Notes: generated by a model from the letters alone, not told the origin. A DNA stretch of 64,000 nt from Sphingobium sp. MI1205 (GCF_001563285.1 NZ_CP005188.1:2051501-2115500), one strand, 5' to 3'. Positions 1 to 8,716 are shown, counted from the stretch's first letter. Translations and numbers: made by a program.

Positions 1-1831
1 CCCCAACCAACGCACGATGGACGAGCAGGTCCGCATAGCGACGGATGGGGGAGGTGAAATGGGCGTAAGAACCCAGCGCCAATCCGAAATGCCCCATATT
101 CTGGGGACTGTAATAGGCCTGCGTCTGGCTGCGCAGGATCTGCTCCATGATCTGCGGCTTTTCCTCCGCCTCGCCAACGCGGGCGATCAGATGGTTGAAG
201 GTGGACGGCTTGATAACCTGTCCCAGCGCGAAATCGATGTCGAAAGTCGCCAGATATTCCTTGAGCGCGACCAGCTTTTCACGGCTCGGCGGTTCGTGGA
301 CGCGGTACATGACCGGCGCTTTCTTTGCCTCCAGCGCTTTGGCGGCGGCGACGTTGGCGGCGATCATATAATCTTCGATCAGCATGTGCGCGTCGAGCCG
401 TTCACGCACGGCAACGCTGACGATCTTGCCCTGATCGTCCAGAACGACGCGGCGCTCGGGCAGGTCGAGCGCCAGCGGATCACGCTTGTCGCGCGCCTTG
501 CGCAGGAGTTTCCAGCAGGCCCAGAGTGGTTTGAGGGCGGATTCCAGTAAATCGACGCCCTTCGCCCTAAGCTTGTCGGAGAGCGCGGCGTGGTCTTCGA
601 CAGGCTCAGCCCGAACGGTTGCAGAAGCGTCGGCCTGACCGTTGGACGAGTCGATCGCCGCCTGCGCGTCTTCATAGGCGAGGACCGCAGCGACGCAGAT
701 GATCGCCCGGCTGAAACGCCAGGAGGTTATCTTGCCCGATGCATCGATCACCAGATGGCAGGCCATCGCCGCACGATCCTGCCCCGCGCGCAGGGAACAC
801 ATGTCGGACGAGAGCTGATGCGGCAGCATCGGCACGACCAAGTCGGGGAAATAGACGCTGTTGCCGCGCTTGCGTGCTTCCTTGTCCAGCGCGCTTCCGG
901 GACGGACATAATAGCTGACGTCCGCGATCGCGATGATCGCGCGATAGCCGCCGGGATTGGCGGCGTCCTCGTCCGGCGCGGCCCAGACAGCATCATCATG
1001 ATCCCGCGCATCGACCGGGTCGATGGCGACGATGGGCAGGTGGCGCAGGTCCTCGCGCTTGTCCTCATGCAGCGCGAGCGCCGATGCGGTGAGCGCTTCC
1101 TCCTCCGCCTGCTCCGGGAATACGTGGGGTATGCCGTACTTGTGGATCGCAATCAGGCTGAAGCTGCGCGGGGCGAAAGGATCGCCCAATATGTCGGTCA
1201 CGCGCGCACTGATGCGTGGAGGGCGGCCGACCGGTTCGGACAGCACAAGGTCGCCCGGCGTCGCGCTGCCTGCATCGCTGATCGGCGTATCCTTGCGAAT
1301 GCGCTTGTCGACCGGGCGCAGCCAGAGCTTGCCGCCCTCTCCCGCTTCCACCACGCCCAGCAGTTCCTCGCTGGCCTTGGCGAGTTTCTTCATCGGGTGC
1401 GCGACCCAGCCGCGCCCTGCTTCTTCCGTCCGCGCGAGGATGCGGTCGCCGATGGTCAGCGCACCCCGCTTACCTCGCTCCATCACGCGCAGGCGCGGCG
1501 CGGGCTGGCCCTCCGCCTCCCAACGTTCCGGCGTGGCAATCAGCGTCGTGCCATCGACGTCGACGATGCGCAGCACCGTGACCTTTGGCACCCCGCCCAT
1601 CTTGTGGAAGGCGCGCGCCGGTCCGATGTCCAGAAGGCCTTCGTCGGCCATGTCCCTGAGCAGCGCCTTGAGCGCTATCTTTTCCTGCCCCTTGAGGCCG
1701 AACGCCTTGGCGATCTCACGCTTGCCCGCTGGCTGATCGGACGAGGTGATGAACTCCATCACCTGATCGCGCGTGGGAAAGCCGGCTGGCCGGACTTTTT
1801 CGGGTTTCTTCTGCTTTTGGGTCGATGCCAT
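1..1831 (-). CDS. rnr: Ribonuclease R, 3' end beyond the window
   Basis: Processive 3'-5' exoribonuclease that degrades structured RNA in the cytoplasm. The ATG at the right end opens a Lys-rich start followed by a winged-helix-like region, OB/cold-shock domains and the catalytic RNB domain; the RNB metal motif reads AIDPVDARDHDDA around nucleotide 1000. The visible part stops after the RNB region (YADLLVHRALVG), so the S1 domain lies outside the window. Odd point: around nucleotides 560-650 there are about 30 residues (containing VRAEPVEDHA) not expected in the family, and they overlap a dispersed repeat. No gene overlaps the start; a short gap separates it from the next leftward gene. The identification is secure, the insertion is an inference from memory of the family. 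Confidence 0.93.
   Translation of the reverse strand, partial: MASTQKQKKPEKVRPAGFPTRDQVMEFITSSDQPAGKREIAKAFGLKGQEKIALKALLRDMADEGLLDIGPARAFHKMGGVPKVTVLRIVDVDGTTLIATPERWEAEGQPAPRLRVMERGKRGALTIGDRILARTEEAGRGWVAHPMKKLAKASEELLGVVEAGEGGKLWLRPVDKRIRKDTPISDAGSATPGDLVLSEPVGRPPRISARVTDILGDPFAPRSFSLIAIHKYGIPHVFPEQAEEEALTASALALHEDKREDLRHLPIVAIDPVDARDHDDAVWAAPDEDAANPGGYRAIIAIADVSYYVRPGSALDKEARKRGNSVYFPDLVVPMLPHQLSSDMCSLRAGQDRAAMACHLVIDASGKITSWRFSRAIICVAAVLAYEDAQAAIDSSNGQADASATVRAEPVEDHAALSDKLRAKGVDLLESALKPLWACWKLLRKARDKRDPLALDLPERRVVLDDQGKIVSVAVRERLDAHMLIEDYMIAANVAAAKALEAKKAPVMYRVHEPPSREKLVALKEYLATFDIDFALGQVIKPSTFNHLIARVGEAEEKPQIMEQILRSQTQAYYSPQNMGHFGLALGSYAHFTSPIRRYADLLVHRALVG
595..618. repeat. Dispersed CTTCGACAGG-type repeat inside rnr
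   Basis: Begins CTTCGACAGGCTCAG and ends CGAACGG. A 24-nt stretch matches the copy at 13182-13205 at 22 of 24 positions. It is read in frame by rnr on the minus strand as VRAEPVE. Repeats of this kind are common between sphingomonad genes; a copy inside a conserved enzyme is less usual. Confidence 0.7.
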
Positions 1832-1908
1832 GGATCAGCTATAGGCACCGCTCCGCCGCCATACCAGATGGGACGACGGAAGATTTGCCCGCTGCCTGTT
1901 TTTCGGCG

Positions 1909-2559
1909 CTATTGCGCGAGCTTGCGGGCGCGGTCACGCCATACCTCAGCCAGCACGGACAATTCCGCGAGCGCCCGCACCGCGTCCGGTTCCGCCTTGT
2001 GCCCGCCGCCGATCAACAGCCGGAACACGCGCGCGATCGGCCATTGCGGCAACGGCCGGTCGAGCAATTCCATCCGGCTGTTCGCCTCCGCCTCTCCTTC
2101 GCGCAGCACGCGGAAATAGAGACCCGAACGTCCCGTCTTGATGATGGCGGCCAGCACATCGCGCGAGCCGAAGCGATGATCGAGCTTCCAACAGGGCTGC
2201 CGCCCGTGGCTGACCTCCACCAGCGCGCTGCCGAGGGAGAAGCGGTCGCCAAGACAGATTTCCTCCTCTGTCATGCCATGGGACGCGATATTTTCGCCAA
2301 AGGCGCCGGGCGCGGCGAGCAGCGGATGGCCCGGCTTGCGCTCGCGCCACCAGCCATAATGATCCTGCGGGTAGAGATGGATCGCCTTGTCCCAGCCGCC
2401 ATGATGGATCGGGTCGGCAACGCCGTCGCCTTCCAGGCCCAGCCAGCCTATGCGGACCATGCCGTCCACCGGCCGCTTGGCGATGGCGCTGTAATCGCCA
2501 TCACGGAACGGCACCGGTGTGCCGGTTAGCAACGCTTCGACAACGAGATGATCGCTCAT
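1909..2559 (-). CDS. MOSC domain protein, YiiM-like
   Basis: 216-residue MOSC (molybdenum cofactor sulfurase C-terminal) protein followed by a C-terminal helical extension as in YiiM. YiiM-type proteins are molybdoenzymes that detoxify N-hydroxylated bases such as 6-hydroxylaminopurine. The signature HHGGWDKAIHLYPQDHY is at residues 52-68 and the conserved Cys that would ligate molybdenum is in RQPCW at about residue 123. The C-terminal part is rich in Arg and Leu. It lies between rnr and a small HVA1 gene on the same strand, but gaps do not prove an operon. Family call is firm; substrate is inferred. Confidence 0.85.
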   Translation of the reverse strand: MSDHLVVEALLTGTPVPFRDGDYSAIAKRPVDGMVRIGWLGLEGDGVADPIHHGGWDKAIHLYPQDHYGWWRERKPGHPLLAAPGAFGENIASHGMTEEEICLGDRFSLGSALVEVSHGRQPCWKLDHRFGSRDVLAAIIKTGRSGLYFRVLREGEAEANSRMELLDRPLPQWPIARVFRLLIGGGHKAEPDAVRALAELSVLAEVWRDRARKLAQ

Positions 2560-2598
2560 CCCCGCGCTATGGCAGGAGCGCAGGCGCTTGGCGAGTGG

Positions 2599-2817
2599 CT
2601 AGGCGCGGCTGAGTTCGGAGGCGAGCTTGAGCACTTCGCCGCCATTGTCGGTCTGGACGAGATAGGCGGGGTTGGTCGCCGATCCATCGCGCCGGATCAG
2701 CGCGCCCTCGATCGTCCTTTCCACATGCCGGTCGAATTTTTCGGCAACCCGGCCACGGCCCACGCCCTGACCCCAGTTCCATTTCACCCGCGCGCCCTTG
2801 CGGAAATTGTCGGCCAT
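2599..2817 (-). CDS. Small HVA1/DUF2945 (Tudor-like) protein
   Basis: 72-residue basic protein starting MADNFRKGARVKW. It fits the HVA1 (hypervirulence-associated, DUF2945) family: an early G-x-x-V-x-W, then VERTIEGALIRRDG, then NPAYLVQTDNGGEVLKLASEL. The reading frame is open further upstream, but the internal ATG starts exactly where family members start. Function of these SH3/Tudor-like proteins is not settled. It is 39 nt upstream of the MOSC gene on the same strand and could be cotranscribed with it. Confidence 0.75.
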   Translation of the reverse strand: MADNFRKGARVKWNWGQGVGRGRVAEKFDRHVERTIEGALIRRDGSATNPAYLVQTDNGGEVLKLASELSRA

Positions 2818-2936
2818 TCCGTCCTCTCCCGCCGCATCGTCATGGCGGCCATTTTGCCACTGTCGCGAAGACAAAAATCCTCGCCCCGCATGCGGTTCCC
2901 TTGGGTTTTTTGTTCCTGTGCGTTAAGGCCCGGCGA

Positions 2937-4115
2937 ATGGATGTCACTGGCCTTCGCGTCGCGCTCTTCAGCGGCAATTACAATTATGTTCGCGATGGCG
3001 CGAACCAGGCGCTCAACCGCTTCGTGGGCTATCTGTTGAGCCAGGGCGCGGCCGTGCGCGTCTATTCACCCACCATCGCAGCGCCCGCGTTCGCGCCGAC
3101 CGGCGATCTGGTGAGCGCACCGTCCTTTCCGGTTCCGGGCCGCCGGGAATATCGCGTTCCCTATCGAATGTCGGGCGCAGTCCGCCGCGACCTCAAACGC
3201 TTTCAGCCCAATCTGGTCCATGTTTCCAGTCCCGACCCGCTGGGCCACCGTGCCGTTTCCTGGGCGCGCGCCCGAGGGCTGCCAGCGGTCGCATCCGTCC
3301 ATACCCGCTTCGAAACCTATCCGCGCTATTATGGCCTCGCCTTTCTGGAACCGGTCATCGAATCCCTGCTGCGCCGTTTCTACCGGCGGTGCGACGCGAT
3401 CGTCGCGCCTTCCGAATCCATGGCGCAACTGTTGCGGGAACAGCGGATGAGCTATGATGTCGGCATCTGGACGCGTGGAATCGACCGGCAGATATTCAAT
3501 CCCGACCGCCGGGATACGGCATGGCGGCAGTCATTGGGCATCGAAGATGACGAGCCGGTGATTGGCTTTATCGGCCGACTGGTCATGGAAAAGGGGCTGG
3601 ACGTTTTTTCCGACACGATGGATCAGCTTGCGCTGCGACATGTGCGGCACAAGGTGCTGATTGTGGGCGATGGGCCCGCGCGCGATTGGTTCGAGAATCG
3701 GTTGCCGAACGCCATCTTCACCGGATTCCAGAAGGGCGCTGACCTGGGCCGCGCGGTCGCGAGCATGGATATGCTGTTCAATCCGTCGATCACCGAAACC
3801 TTCGGCAATGTGACGCTGGAGGCGATGGCCTGCAAGCTGCCGACGGTCGCGGCACGGGCGACGGGCAGCGAGAGCCTGGTGACGGAAGGGGTGACGGGGC
3901 GGCTGATCCGTCCCGGAGCCATCGGTGCGTTCGCCGACGCGCTGGCGGCCTATTGCGACAATCCCCGGGCGCGTGCCGATGCGGGGAATGCGGCCATGGC
4001 CGAAGCAGAGCGCTATGGCTGGGACCAGGTCAATCAGGCGCTGGTCGACACCTATATCCGCGTCATTCGCCAGCGGACCCACGGCGCGCGGTTGCGTTCC
4101 AGCCCGGTTCCTTGA
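2937..4115 (+). CDS. Glycosyltransferase family 4
   Basis: 392-residue GT-B glycosyltransferase. The N-terminal half starts LRVALFSGNYNYVRDGANQ, the pattern of the acceptor-binding domain of MgtA/SqdX-like mannosyl or sulfoquinovosyl transferases; the C-terminal half carries VIGFIGRLVMEKGLD and the E-x7-E motif ITETFGNVTLEAM at about residues 286-300 that binds the nucleotide sugar. Such enzymes glycosylate membrane lipids or phosphatidylinositol, but donor and acceptor cannot be read here. The ATG at 2937 was chosen because the conserved fold starts directly after it; the frame runs open for 12 more codons upstream. It diverges from the HVA1 gene and is followed by rarA. Confidence 0.85.
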   Translation: MDVTGLRVALFSGNYNYVRDGANQALNRFVGYLLSQGAAVRVYSPTIAAPAFAPTGDLVSAPSFPVPGRREYRVPYRMSGAVRRDLKRFQPNLVHVSSPDPLGHRAVSWARARGLPAVASVHTRFETYPRYYGLAFLEPVIESLLRRFYRRCDAIVAPSESMAQLLREQRMSYDVGIWTRGIDRQIFNPDRRDTAWRQSLGIEDDEPVIGFIGRLVMEKGLDVFSDTMDQLALRHVRHKVLIVGDGPARDWFENRLPNAIFTGFQKGADLGRAVASMDMLFNPSITETFGNVTLEAMACKLPTVAARATGSESLVTEGVTGRLIRPGAIGAFADALAAYCDNPRARADAGNAAMAEAERYGWDQVNQALVDTYIRVIRQRTHGARLRSSPVP

Positions 4116-4162
4116 CGGCGGCGACTTCCCTATGTCGGGATGAATGGCCTATATCGGCATTA

Positions 4163-5479
4163 ATGGCTGATCTTTTCGCTTCCGATGCAGAAACCCCCGG
4201 CGAACCCGTCGAGAACGCGCCGCTTGCCGACAGGCTGCGCCCGCGCACGCTGACCGATGTGGTGGGGCAGGACCATCTGACCGGACCGGAAGGCGCGATT
4301 GGGCGGATGGTCGCGGCGGGGCGGCTTTCTTCCATCATATTGTGGGGACCGCCGGGCACGGGCAAGACGACCATCGCCCGCCTGCTGGCCGACGCGGTGG
4401 ATATGCGCTTCGAACCTATATCCGCCGTCTTTTCCGGCGTCGCGGACCTGAAAAAAGTCTTTGCCGCTGCGAAGGAGCATGCCCGGCGCGGCGACAAGAC
4501 GCTGCTGTTCGTGGACGAGATCCACCGTTTCAACCGGGCGCAGCAGGACAGTTTCCTGCCCTTTGTCGAGGATGGCACGGTCACGCTGGTGGGGGCGACG
4601 ACCGAGAATCCCAGCTTTGAACTCAACGCGGCGCTGCTGTCGCGGGCGCAGGTGCTGATCCTGCACCGGCTGGATGCCGCCGCGCTGGAACTGTTGCTCG
4701 ACCGGGCGGAGGCGCTGATGCAGCGGCCCCTGCCGCTCACCCCGGCGGCGCGGGACGCCCTGCTGGCCAGCGCGGATGGTGACGGGCGCTTTCTGCTCAA
4801 TCAGGTCGAGACGCTTTATTCGATCGACATTGGCGAGCCGCTCGATCCGGCGGGCCTTTCCGCCCTGCTCCACCGGCGCATGCCCGTATATGACAAGGAT
4901 CGGGAGGGGCATTACAACCTGATCTCCGCGCTGCACAAATCGCTGCGTGGATCGGACCCGCAGGCGGCGCTCTATTATCTGGCGCGCATGCTGACGGCCG
5001 GGGAGCAACCGCTCTATGTGCTGCGGCGTCTGGTGCGTTTTGCCAGCGAGGATATCGGCCTCGCCGATCCGCAGGCGCTGGTGCAATGCCTGGCGGCCAA
5101 GGACGCGTTCGATTTTCTCGGCAGCCCGGAAGGCGAACTGGCGATTGCCCAGGCCTGCCTCTATTGCGCGACCGCGCCCAAATCCAACGCCGCCTATGCC
5201 GCCATGAAGACGGCGTGGAAATCGGCGCGCGACACCGGATCGCTGATGCCGTCCAAGAATATCCTGAACGCCCCGACCCGGCTGATGAAGACGATCGGCT
5301 ATGGGAAGGATTATCAATATGACCATGACAGCGCGGAGGGCTTTTCCGGCGACAATTATTGGCCCGAGGAGATGGAGCCGCAGACTTTCTACGCGCCTAC
5401 CGATCGCGGTTTCGAGGCGCGGGTGGCCGAACGCATGGCCTATTGGGACCGCCTGCGGGCAGAGCGCGGCAACGCCTGA
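4163..5479 (+). CDS. rarA: Replication-associated recombination protein RarA (MgsA)
   Basis: 438-residue AAA+ ATPase that acts at stalled replication forks, related to eukaryotic WRNIP1 and clamp-loader subunits. Walker A is GPPGTGKTT at residues 62-70, Walker B is LLFVDEIHRF at about 114-123, and the sensor-1 stretch GATTENPSFELNAAL follows. The C-terminal MgsA tetramerisation region is present (LVRFASEDIGLADPQAL, NAPTRLMKTIGYGKDYQYDHD). The ATG at 4163 is preferred over upstream in-frame codons because those lie inside the preceding gene. The next gene starts 20 nt downstream, so cotranscription is likely. Confidence 0.93.
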   Translation: MADLFASDAETPGEPVENAPLADRLRPRTLTDVVGQDHLTGPEGAIGRMVAAGRLSSIILWGPPGTGKTTIARLLADAVDMRFEPISAVFSGVADLKKVFAAAKEHARRGDKTLLFVDEIHRFNRAQQDSFLPFVEDGTVTLVGATTENPSFELNAALLSRAQVLILHRLDAAALELLLDRAEALMQRPLPLTPAARDALLASADGDGRFLLNQVETLYSIDIGEPLDPAGLSALLHRRMPVYDKDREGHYNLISALHKSLRGSDPQAALYYLARMLTAGEQPLYVLRRLVRFASEDIGLADPQALVQCLAAKDAFDFLGSPEGELAIAQACLYCATAPKSNAAYAAMKTAWKSARDTGSLMPSKNILNAPTRLMKTIGYGKDYQYDHDSAEGFSGDNYWPEEMEPQTFYAPTDRGFEARVAERMAYWDRLRAERGNA

Positions 5480-5499
5480 TCGGGGATAGCAGGCTTCCC

Positions 5500-6360
5500 A
5501 TGACCCCACGTTTCGATCGCTACGCCGCGATAGATTGGTCGGGCGCGAAGGGCATGCGGCACAAGGGGATCGCCGTCGCCCTGTGTAAGCGGGGAGACGC
5601 CGTGCCGCAGCTTATCCGGCCACCCGAAGGCGGTCTCTGGTCGCGATCGGCGGTCGGTGAGTGGCTCATATCGGCGGCAGCGGAAGCACCGACCCTGTTT
5701 GGCTTCGACTTCAGCTTCGCCCCGCCTTTTGTCGCGCGGAACGCCTATCTGCCCGGTGACGAGGCGCCTGTGACCGGTCCTGACTTCTGGGCTTATGTCG
5801 ATGCCATATGCGATGATCCCGACCTGGGCGCGGCCAGCCTGCTGCATGTCACCCATCGCCGCCATTTCTATTTCGGGAAAGCCGATGGCGTGAAGGCCGA
5901 CTTCATGCACAACCGGGTGTGCGAAGCCCATTATAATGCTGGCGGTGGCGGCAAGCCCTCCACCGTCTATGACGCCATCGGCGCGGCCCAGGTCGCAAAG
6001 GCGAGCTTTGCAGGAATGCGATTGCTCCACCATGTCCGCCGCCATGTTCCCATCTGGCCCTTCGATTCGCCGCCGCGATCAGGATCGCTGGTCGTGGAAA
6101 TCTATACCAGCATTGCGGCAAGGGCGGCCGGGCGGCCAAAGGGGCGCACGAAGATGCGCGATCTGGCCGCGCTCAACGATGCGCTGTTCGCGCTGGGCTC
6201 CGCGCCGCATGAGGGGCTGCCACCTGACGATCATGGCGCGGACGCCATCGTCACCGCCGCCTGGCTGCGAAATGCTGCGCCCCGGCCGAGCCTCTGGACC
6301 CCTTCGGCCCTCAATCCGCATATTGCCGCAACGGAGGGCTGGACGTTCGGCGTCATCTGA
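5500..6360 (+). CDS. Hypothetical protein, possible RNase H-like fold
   Basis: 286 residues, no family name I can assign with certainty; it resembles DUF429-type proteins. Three acidic positions sit in the arrangement of an RNase H-like nuclease: D12 in AAIDWSGAKG at the end of a first strand, D70 in LFGFDFSFAP, and D248 in DDHGADAIVTAAW before a helix. It contains no membrane segment or signal peptide. It follows rarA by 20 nt on the same strand, so a role in nucleic-acid metabolism is possible, but this is inference from context and motif spacing only. Confidence 0.65.
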   Translation: MTPRFDRYAAIDWSGAKGMRHKGIAVALCKRGDAVPQLIRPPEGGLWSRSAVGEWLISAAAEAPTLFGFDFSFAPPFVARNAYLPGDEAPVTGPDFWAYVDAICDDPDLGAASLLHVTHRRHFYFGKADGVKADFMHNRVCEAHYNAGGGGKPSTVYDAIGAAQVAKASFAGMRLLHHVRRHVPIWPFDSPPRSGSLVVEIYTSIAARAAGRPKGRTKMRDLAALNDALFALGSAPHEGLPPDDHGADAIVTAAWLRNAAPRPSLWTPSALNPHIAATEGWTFGVI

Positions 6361-6391
6361 TAGTAAGGCGCTCATCGTCCGAAGCGGACAT

Positions 6392-6466
6392 GCCGGCTTA
6401 GCACAGTGGTAGTGCAGCGGTTTTGTAAACCGAAGGTCGGGGGTTCAAATCCCTCAGCCGGCACCA
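6392..6466 (+). tRNA. tRNA-Thr(UGU)
   Basis: Full cloverleaf: acceptor GCCGGCT pairs with AGCCGGC, D-stem GCAC/GTGC, anticodon loop TTTGTAA with anticodon TGT, T-arm with GGTTCAAAT, and an encoded 3' CCA. The outermost pair of the anticodon stem looks mismatched (G-A). No integrase or att duplication is visible beside it. Confidence 0.95.
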
Positions 6467-6566
6467 GCTCCTTCTATCATATAACCGCAGCGGCGGGATA
6501 ATGCGACCTTGGGCAACGACCCGAGCCGCATTGTGTGAGCATCGTGTATACCCATAAACGCAAAAT

Positions 6567-6592
6567 GGGGGCCGGCATTGCTGCCGGTCCCC
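6567..6592. other. GC-rich hairpin
   Basis: An 11-bp stem (one G-T pair) with TTGC loop: GGGGGCCGGCA against TGCCGGTCCCC. On the minus strand it is followed by ATTTTGCG, a weak terminator tail; on the plus strand there is no T-run. It may end leftward transcription or structure an RNA reading from tRNA-Thr. Confidence 0.5.
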
Positions 6593-6845
6593 ACTTCCGT
6601 CGTGTCTCTGGATCCGCTTCCGTTTCGGGATGCGATCATCGGACTCGGCGCGCGATGCTCGCCTGAAAGGCTATGCATCGTGTTGGCTCCGTCGTCTGGC
6701 ATTTCGGCCATATTCCGCAGCCTGCCTTCAAATTCCCGATGACCGACGTTCGCTTTCGCGCGTGCACATCATCATCATTTGAAGACCATCCGGCTCTTGT
6801 TCGTTCCTTTCGGTTCCAACATTCACCTGATGTTCGAAACATCCG

Positions 6846-6873
6846 TCAAATCATTGATTTCTCGATGATTTGA
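6846..6873. repeat. 9-bp inverted repeat in AT-rich DNA
   Basis: TCAAATCAT and ATGATTTGA form a perfect dyad separated by 10 nt. It sits about 110 bp from the DnaA boxes in the AT-rich half of the gene-free region. It could be a protein-binding site or part of an unwinding region. Confidence 0.45.
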
Positions 6874-6983
6874 AGATCCAGATTTCTCTGTTTCGTCGTT
6901 TGTTTCGATAATTGGATGGTCTCACCAAATGCGAGTCGCGCAAAGCGGAATCTGACATTCCCAAGACGATCCGCATCTAAAGC

Positions 6984-7002
6984 TGTGGATAATTGTGGAT
7001 AA
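6984..7002. promoter_or_regulatory. Two perfect DnaA boxes in tandem
   Basis: TGTGGATAA occurs twice, at 6984-6992 and 6994-7002, separated by one base. Each is the exact complement of the TTATCCACA consensus, in the same orientation and 10 bp apart, so both would face the same side of the helix. A run of seven T follows. Candidate for part of a replication origin, a DnaA titration/reactivation site or a DnaA-regulated element. Confidence 0.7.
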
Positions 7003-7042
7003 TTTTTTTGGGCCCCGTTTTGGCGTGCTGCAAACCGCTTAT

Positions 7043-7819
7043 TCAGCGGCCCTTCCACACGCCGGGGCGCTTTTCGACAAAGGCCGTCATGCCCTCAACC
7101 CGATCCTCGGTCGCCGTGAGCAACTGGAACAGGCGCCGTTCACTCAACAGGCCTTGCCCCAGTCCGGTTTCAAAGGCGAGGTTGACCATTTCTTTGTTCA
7201 CCATCGTCGCCATTGGGGGCATCGCGGCGATGACGGCAGCAGTCTTGAGCGCGTCCTCCACCAGATCCGCAGCCGCGACGATACGCGAGACGAGGCCTGA
7301 ACGCTCGGCTTCCTCAGCGCCCATCATCCGGCCGGTCAGGCACATTTCCATCGCCTTGGCCTTGCCCACGGCTTTCGTCAGGCGTTGCGAGCCACCCATG
7401 CCGGGTGCAACGCCCAGCTTGATTTCAGGCTGGCCGAATTTCGCGGTATCGGCCGCGATGATGAAGTCCGCCATCATCGCCAGTTCGCAGCCGCCACCGA
7501 GCGCAAAGCCCGCGACTGCCGCGATCCACGGCTTGCGGGTCGCGACGACATTCCTCTGCCAGCCGGAGAAGAAGTCCTCCAAAAAGAAATCGGCTGCGGC
7601 CTTGCTGGCCATTTCCTTAATGTCGGCGCCCGCGGCAAAGGCTTTTTCGCTGCCCGTCAGCACGAGGCAGAGTTGCGAAGGATCGGCATCATAGGCGGCG
7701 AAGGCAGCGCTAAGGTCCGCCAGCACCTGAGTATTGAGCGCATTCAGCGCCTGCGGCCGGTTGAGCGTGACAAGCGTCACCGCATCGCGCTGTTCGACCA
7801 GGATCGTTTCAAAGCTCAT
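7043..7819 (-). CDS. Enoyl-CoA hydratase (crotonase)
   Basis: 258-residue crotonase-fold enzyme expected to hydrate trans-2-enoyl-CoA in beta-oxidation. The oxyanion-hole region AGADIKEM and the two catalytic glutamates are present: one in [16 protein letters not shown], one in [19 protein letters not shown]. Length matches the short-chain family. Three ATG codons lie close together; the third (MSFETI) is chosen because GAGGG is 8 nt before it, while it is only 2 nt before the first. It is transcribed leftward toward the DnaA-box region. Confidence 0.9.
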   Translation of the reverse strand: MSFETILVEQRDAVTLVTLNRPQALNALNTQVLADLSAAFAAYDADPSQLCLVLTGSEKAFAAGADIKEMASKAAADFFLEDFFSGWQRNVVATRKPWIAAVAGFALGGGCELAMMADFIIAADTAKFGQPEIKLGVAPGMGGSQRLTKAVGKAKAMEMCLTGRMMGAEEAERSGLVSRIVAAADLVEDALKTAAVIAAMPPMATMVNKEMVNLAFETGLGQGLLSERRLFQLLTATEDRVEGMTAFVEKRPGVWKGR

Positions 7820-7879
7820 CATCATTTCCCTCAATTTCTGCGACGGCGCGCGTGGCGGGAGCGAAGCGGGCCTCGCCGC

Positions 7880-8716
7880 TCAGCGCCCCATATGCATGAA
7901 GTCGCGGTCATAACTGCGCAGGTGCGCGCCGCCATCGACATACAGCGTCTGCCCTGTAACAGCGCTTGCCTGCGCGAGATAGAGGGCGGCTTCGGCGATT
8001 TGTTCAGCCAGCGGCAGGCGACCGAGCGGCATGGCCGATTGCAGCCTTTCCATCTGTTCTTTGTCATAATCGGGCGTGGCGATGGTCAGGCCGGGCGCCA
8101 CGGCGTTCACCCGGATATGGGGCGCGAGGCTGGACGCGGAAAGCCGGGTCAGTCCGGCGAGCGCTGTCTTGGACAGGGTGTAGGCCAATTGATCGGCGTG
8201 AGGATGGTCGATCCGCTGGTCGAGAATGTTGATGATGCAACGATCGACGACGCCCGCCGGGATTGTCGCGAAAGCCTTTGTCAGCAGTGCAGGCGCGGCG
8301 CAGTTGACGGCATAGTGCCGCATCAGATCGTCCGCGGTGACGCTGTCCAGCCGGTCCTGGCCGAAAATCGCCGCACTGTTCACCAATATGTCAGGCGGGC
8401 GACCGAACCGCTCCGCGACCTTCGCCACCAGTTCCTCGGCGGTTTCAGGATCGGAAAAGTCTGCGGTGAACCCGTCCCACTCGGTGCCGCTTTCGTCCAG
8501 CGCCAGCGCCAGCGCGGAATCGAGCCGGGTGTCGTGACTGCCGTGGATCGCCAGGGAATAGCCGGCACGCGCGAAGCCAGCGGCTATGACGCCGCCTAGC
8601 CGCCTGTGGCCGCCGGTGACAAGCGCCAACCGCTTGTTCGCCAGTGGCAGTGATCCTTCGGTCCGCCCGCGCGCGCCACCCAGTGGCCGGTAAGCGGGTG
8701 CTTCTTCCCCATTCAC
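7880..8716 (-). CDS. SDR family pteridine reductase-like (FolM-like)
   Basis: 278-residue Rossmann-fold short-chain dehydrogenase. The cofactor motif is TGGHRRLG (residues 34-41), with an Arg pair typical of NADPH use, then NSAA at about 113-116. The usual catalytic Ser is replaced by Asp166 in IINILDQR, 13 residues before Tyr179 of YTLSK (Lys183). This Asp-Tyr-Lys arrangement marks pteridine reductases and FolM, which reduce dihydropterins. The GTG start overlaps the folE stop as GTGA, tying it to pterin synthesis. About 25 residues precede the fold, so a later start is possible. Substrate (dihydromonapterin, dihydrobiopterin or dihydrofolate) is inferred. Confidence 0.75.
   Translation of the reverse strand: MNGEEAPAYRPLGGARGRTEGSLPLANKRLALVTGGHRRLGGVIAAGFARAGYSLAIHGSHDTRLDSALALALDESGTEWDGFTADFSDPETAEELVAKVAERFGRPPDILVNSAAIFGQDRLDSVTADDLMRHYAVNCAAPALLTKAFATIPAGVVDRCIINILDQRIDHPHADQLAYTLSKTALAGLTRLSASSLAPHIRVNAVAPGLTIATPDYDKEQMERLQSAMPLGRLPLAEQIAEAALYLAQASAVTGQTLYVDGGAHLRSYDRDFMHMGR

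Larger units (their letters stand above)
6467..7042. other. 576-nt gene-free region, origin-like candidate
   Basis: No convincing protein gene: short reading frames here lack a family match and a good ribosome-binding site. The right half is clearly more AT-rich than the rest of the window. From left to right it holds an 11-bp GC-rich hairpin, a 9-bp dyad, a weak DnaA-box-like site (TTTCGATAA, 7 of 9, at 6903) and two perfect DnaA boxes next to a T-run. It lies between tRNA-Thr and the 3' end of a leftward enoyl-CoA hydratase gene, so it is not an obvious promoter region. Confidence 0.5.

Noticed and set aside
6392..6466. Integration site at tRNA-Thr
   Set aside because: No integrase gene, no duplicated tRNA 3' end and no accessory genes nearby.
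6454..6873. Short open frames in the gene-free region (60-85 codons on both strands)
   Set aside because: No family match, no clear ribosome-binding sites, overlapping each other on opposite strands and one running into tRNA-Thr.
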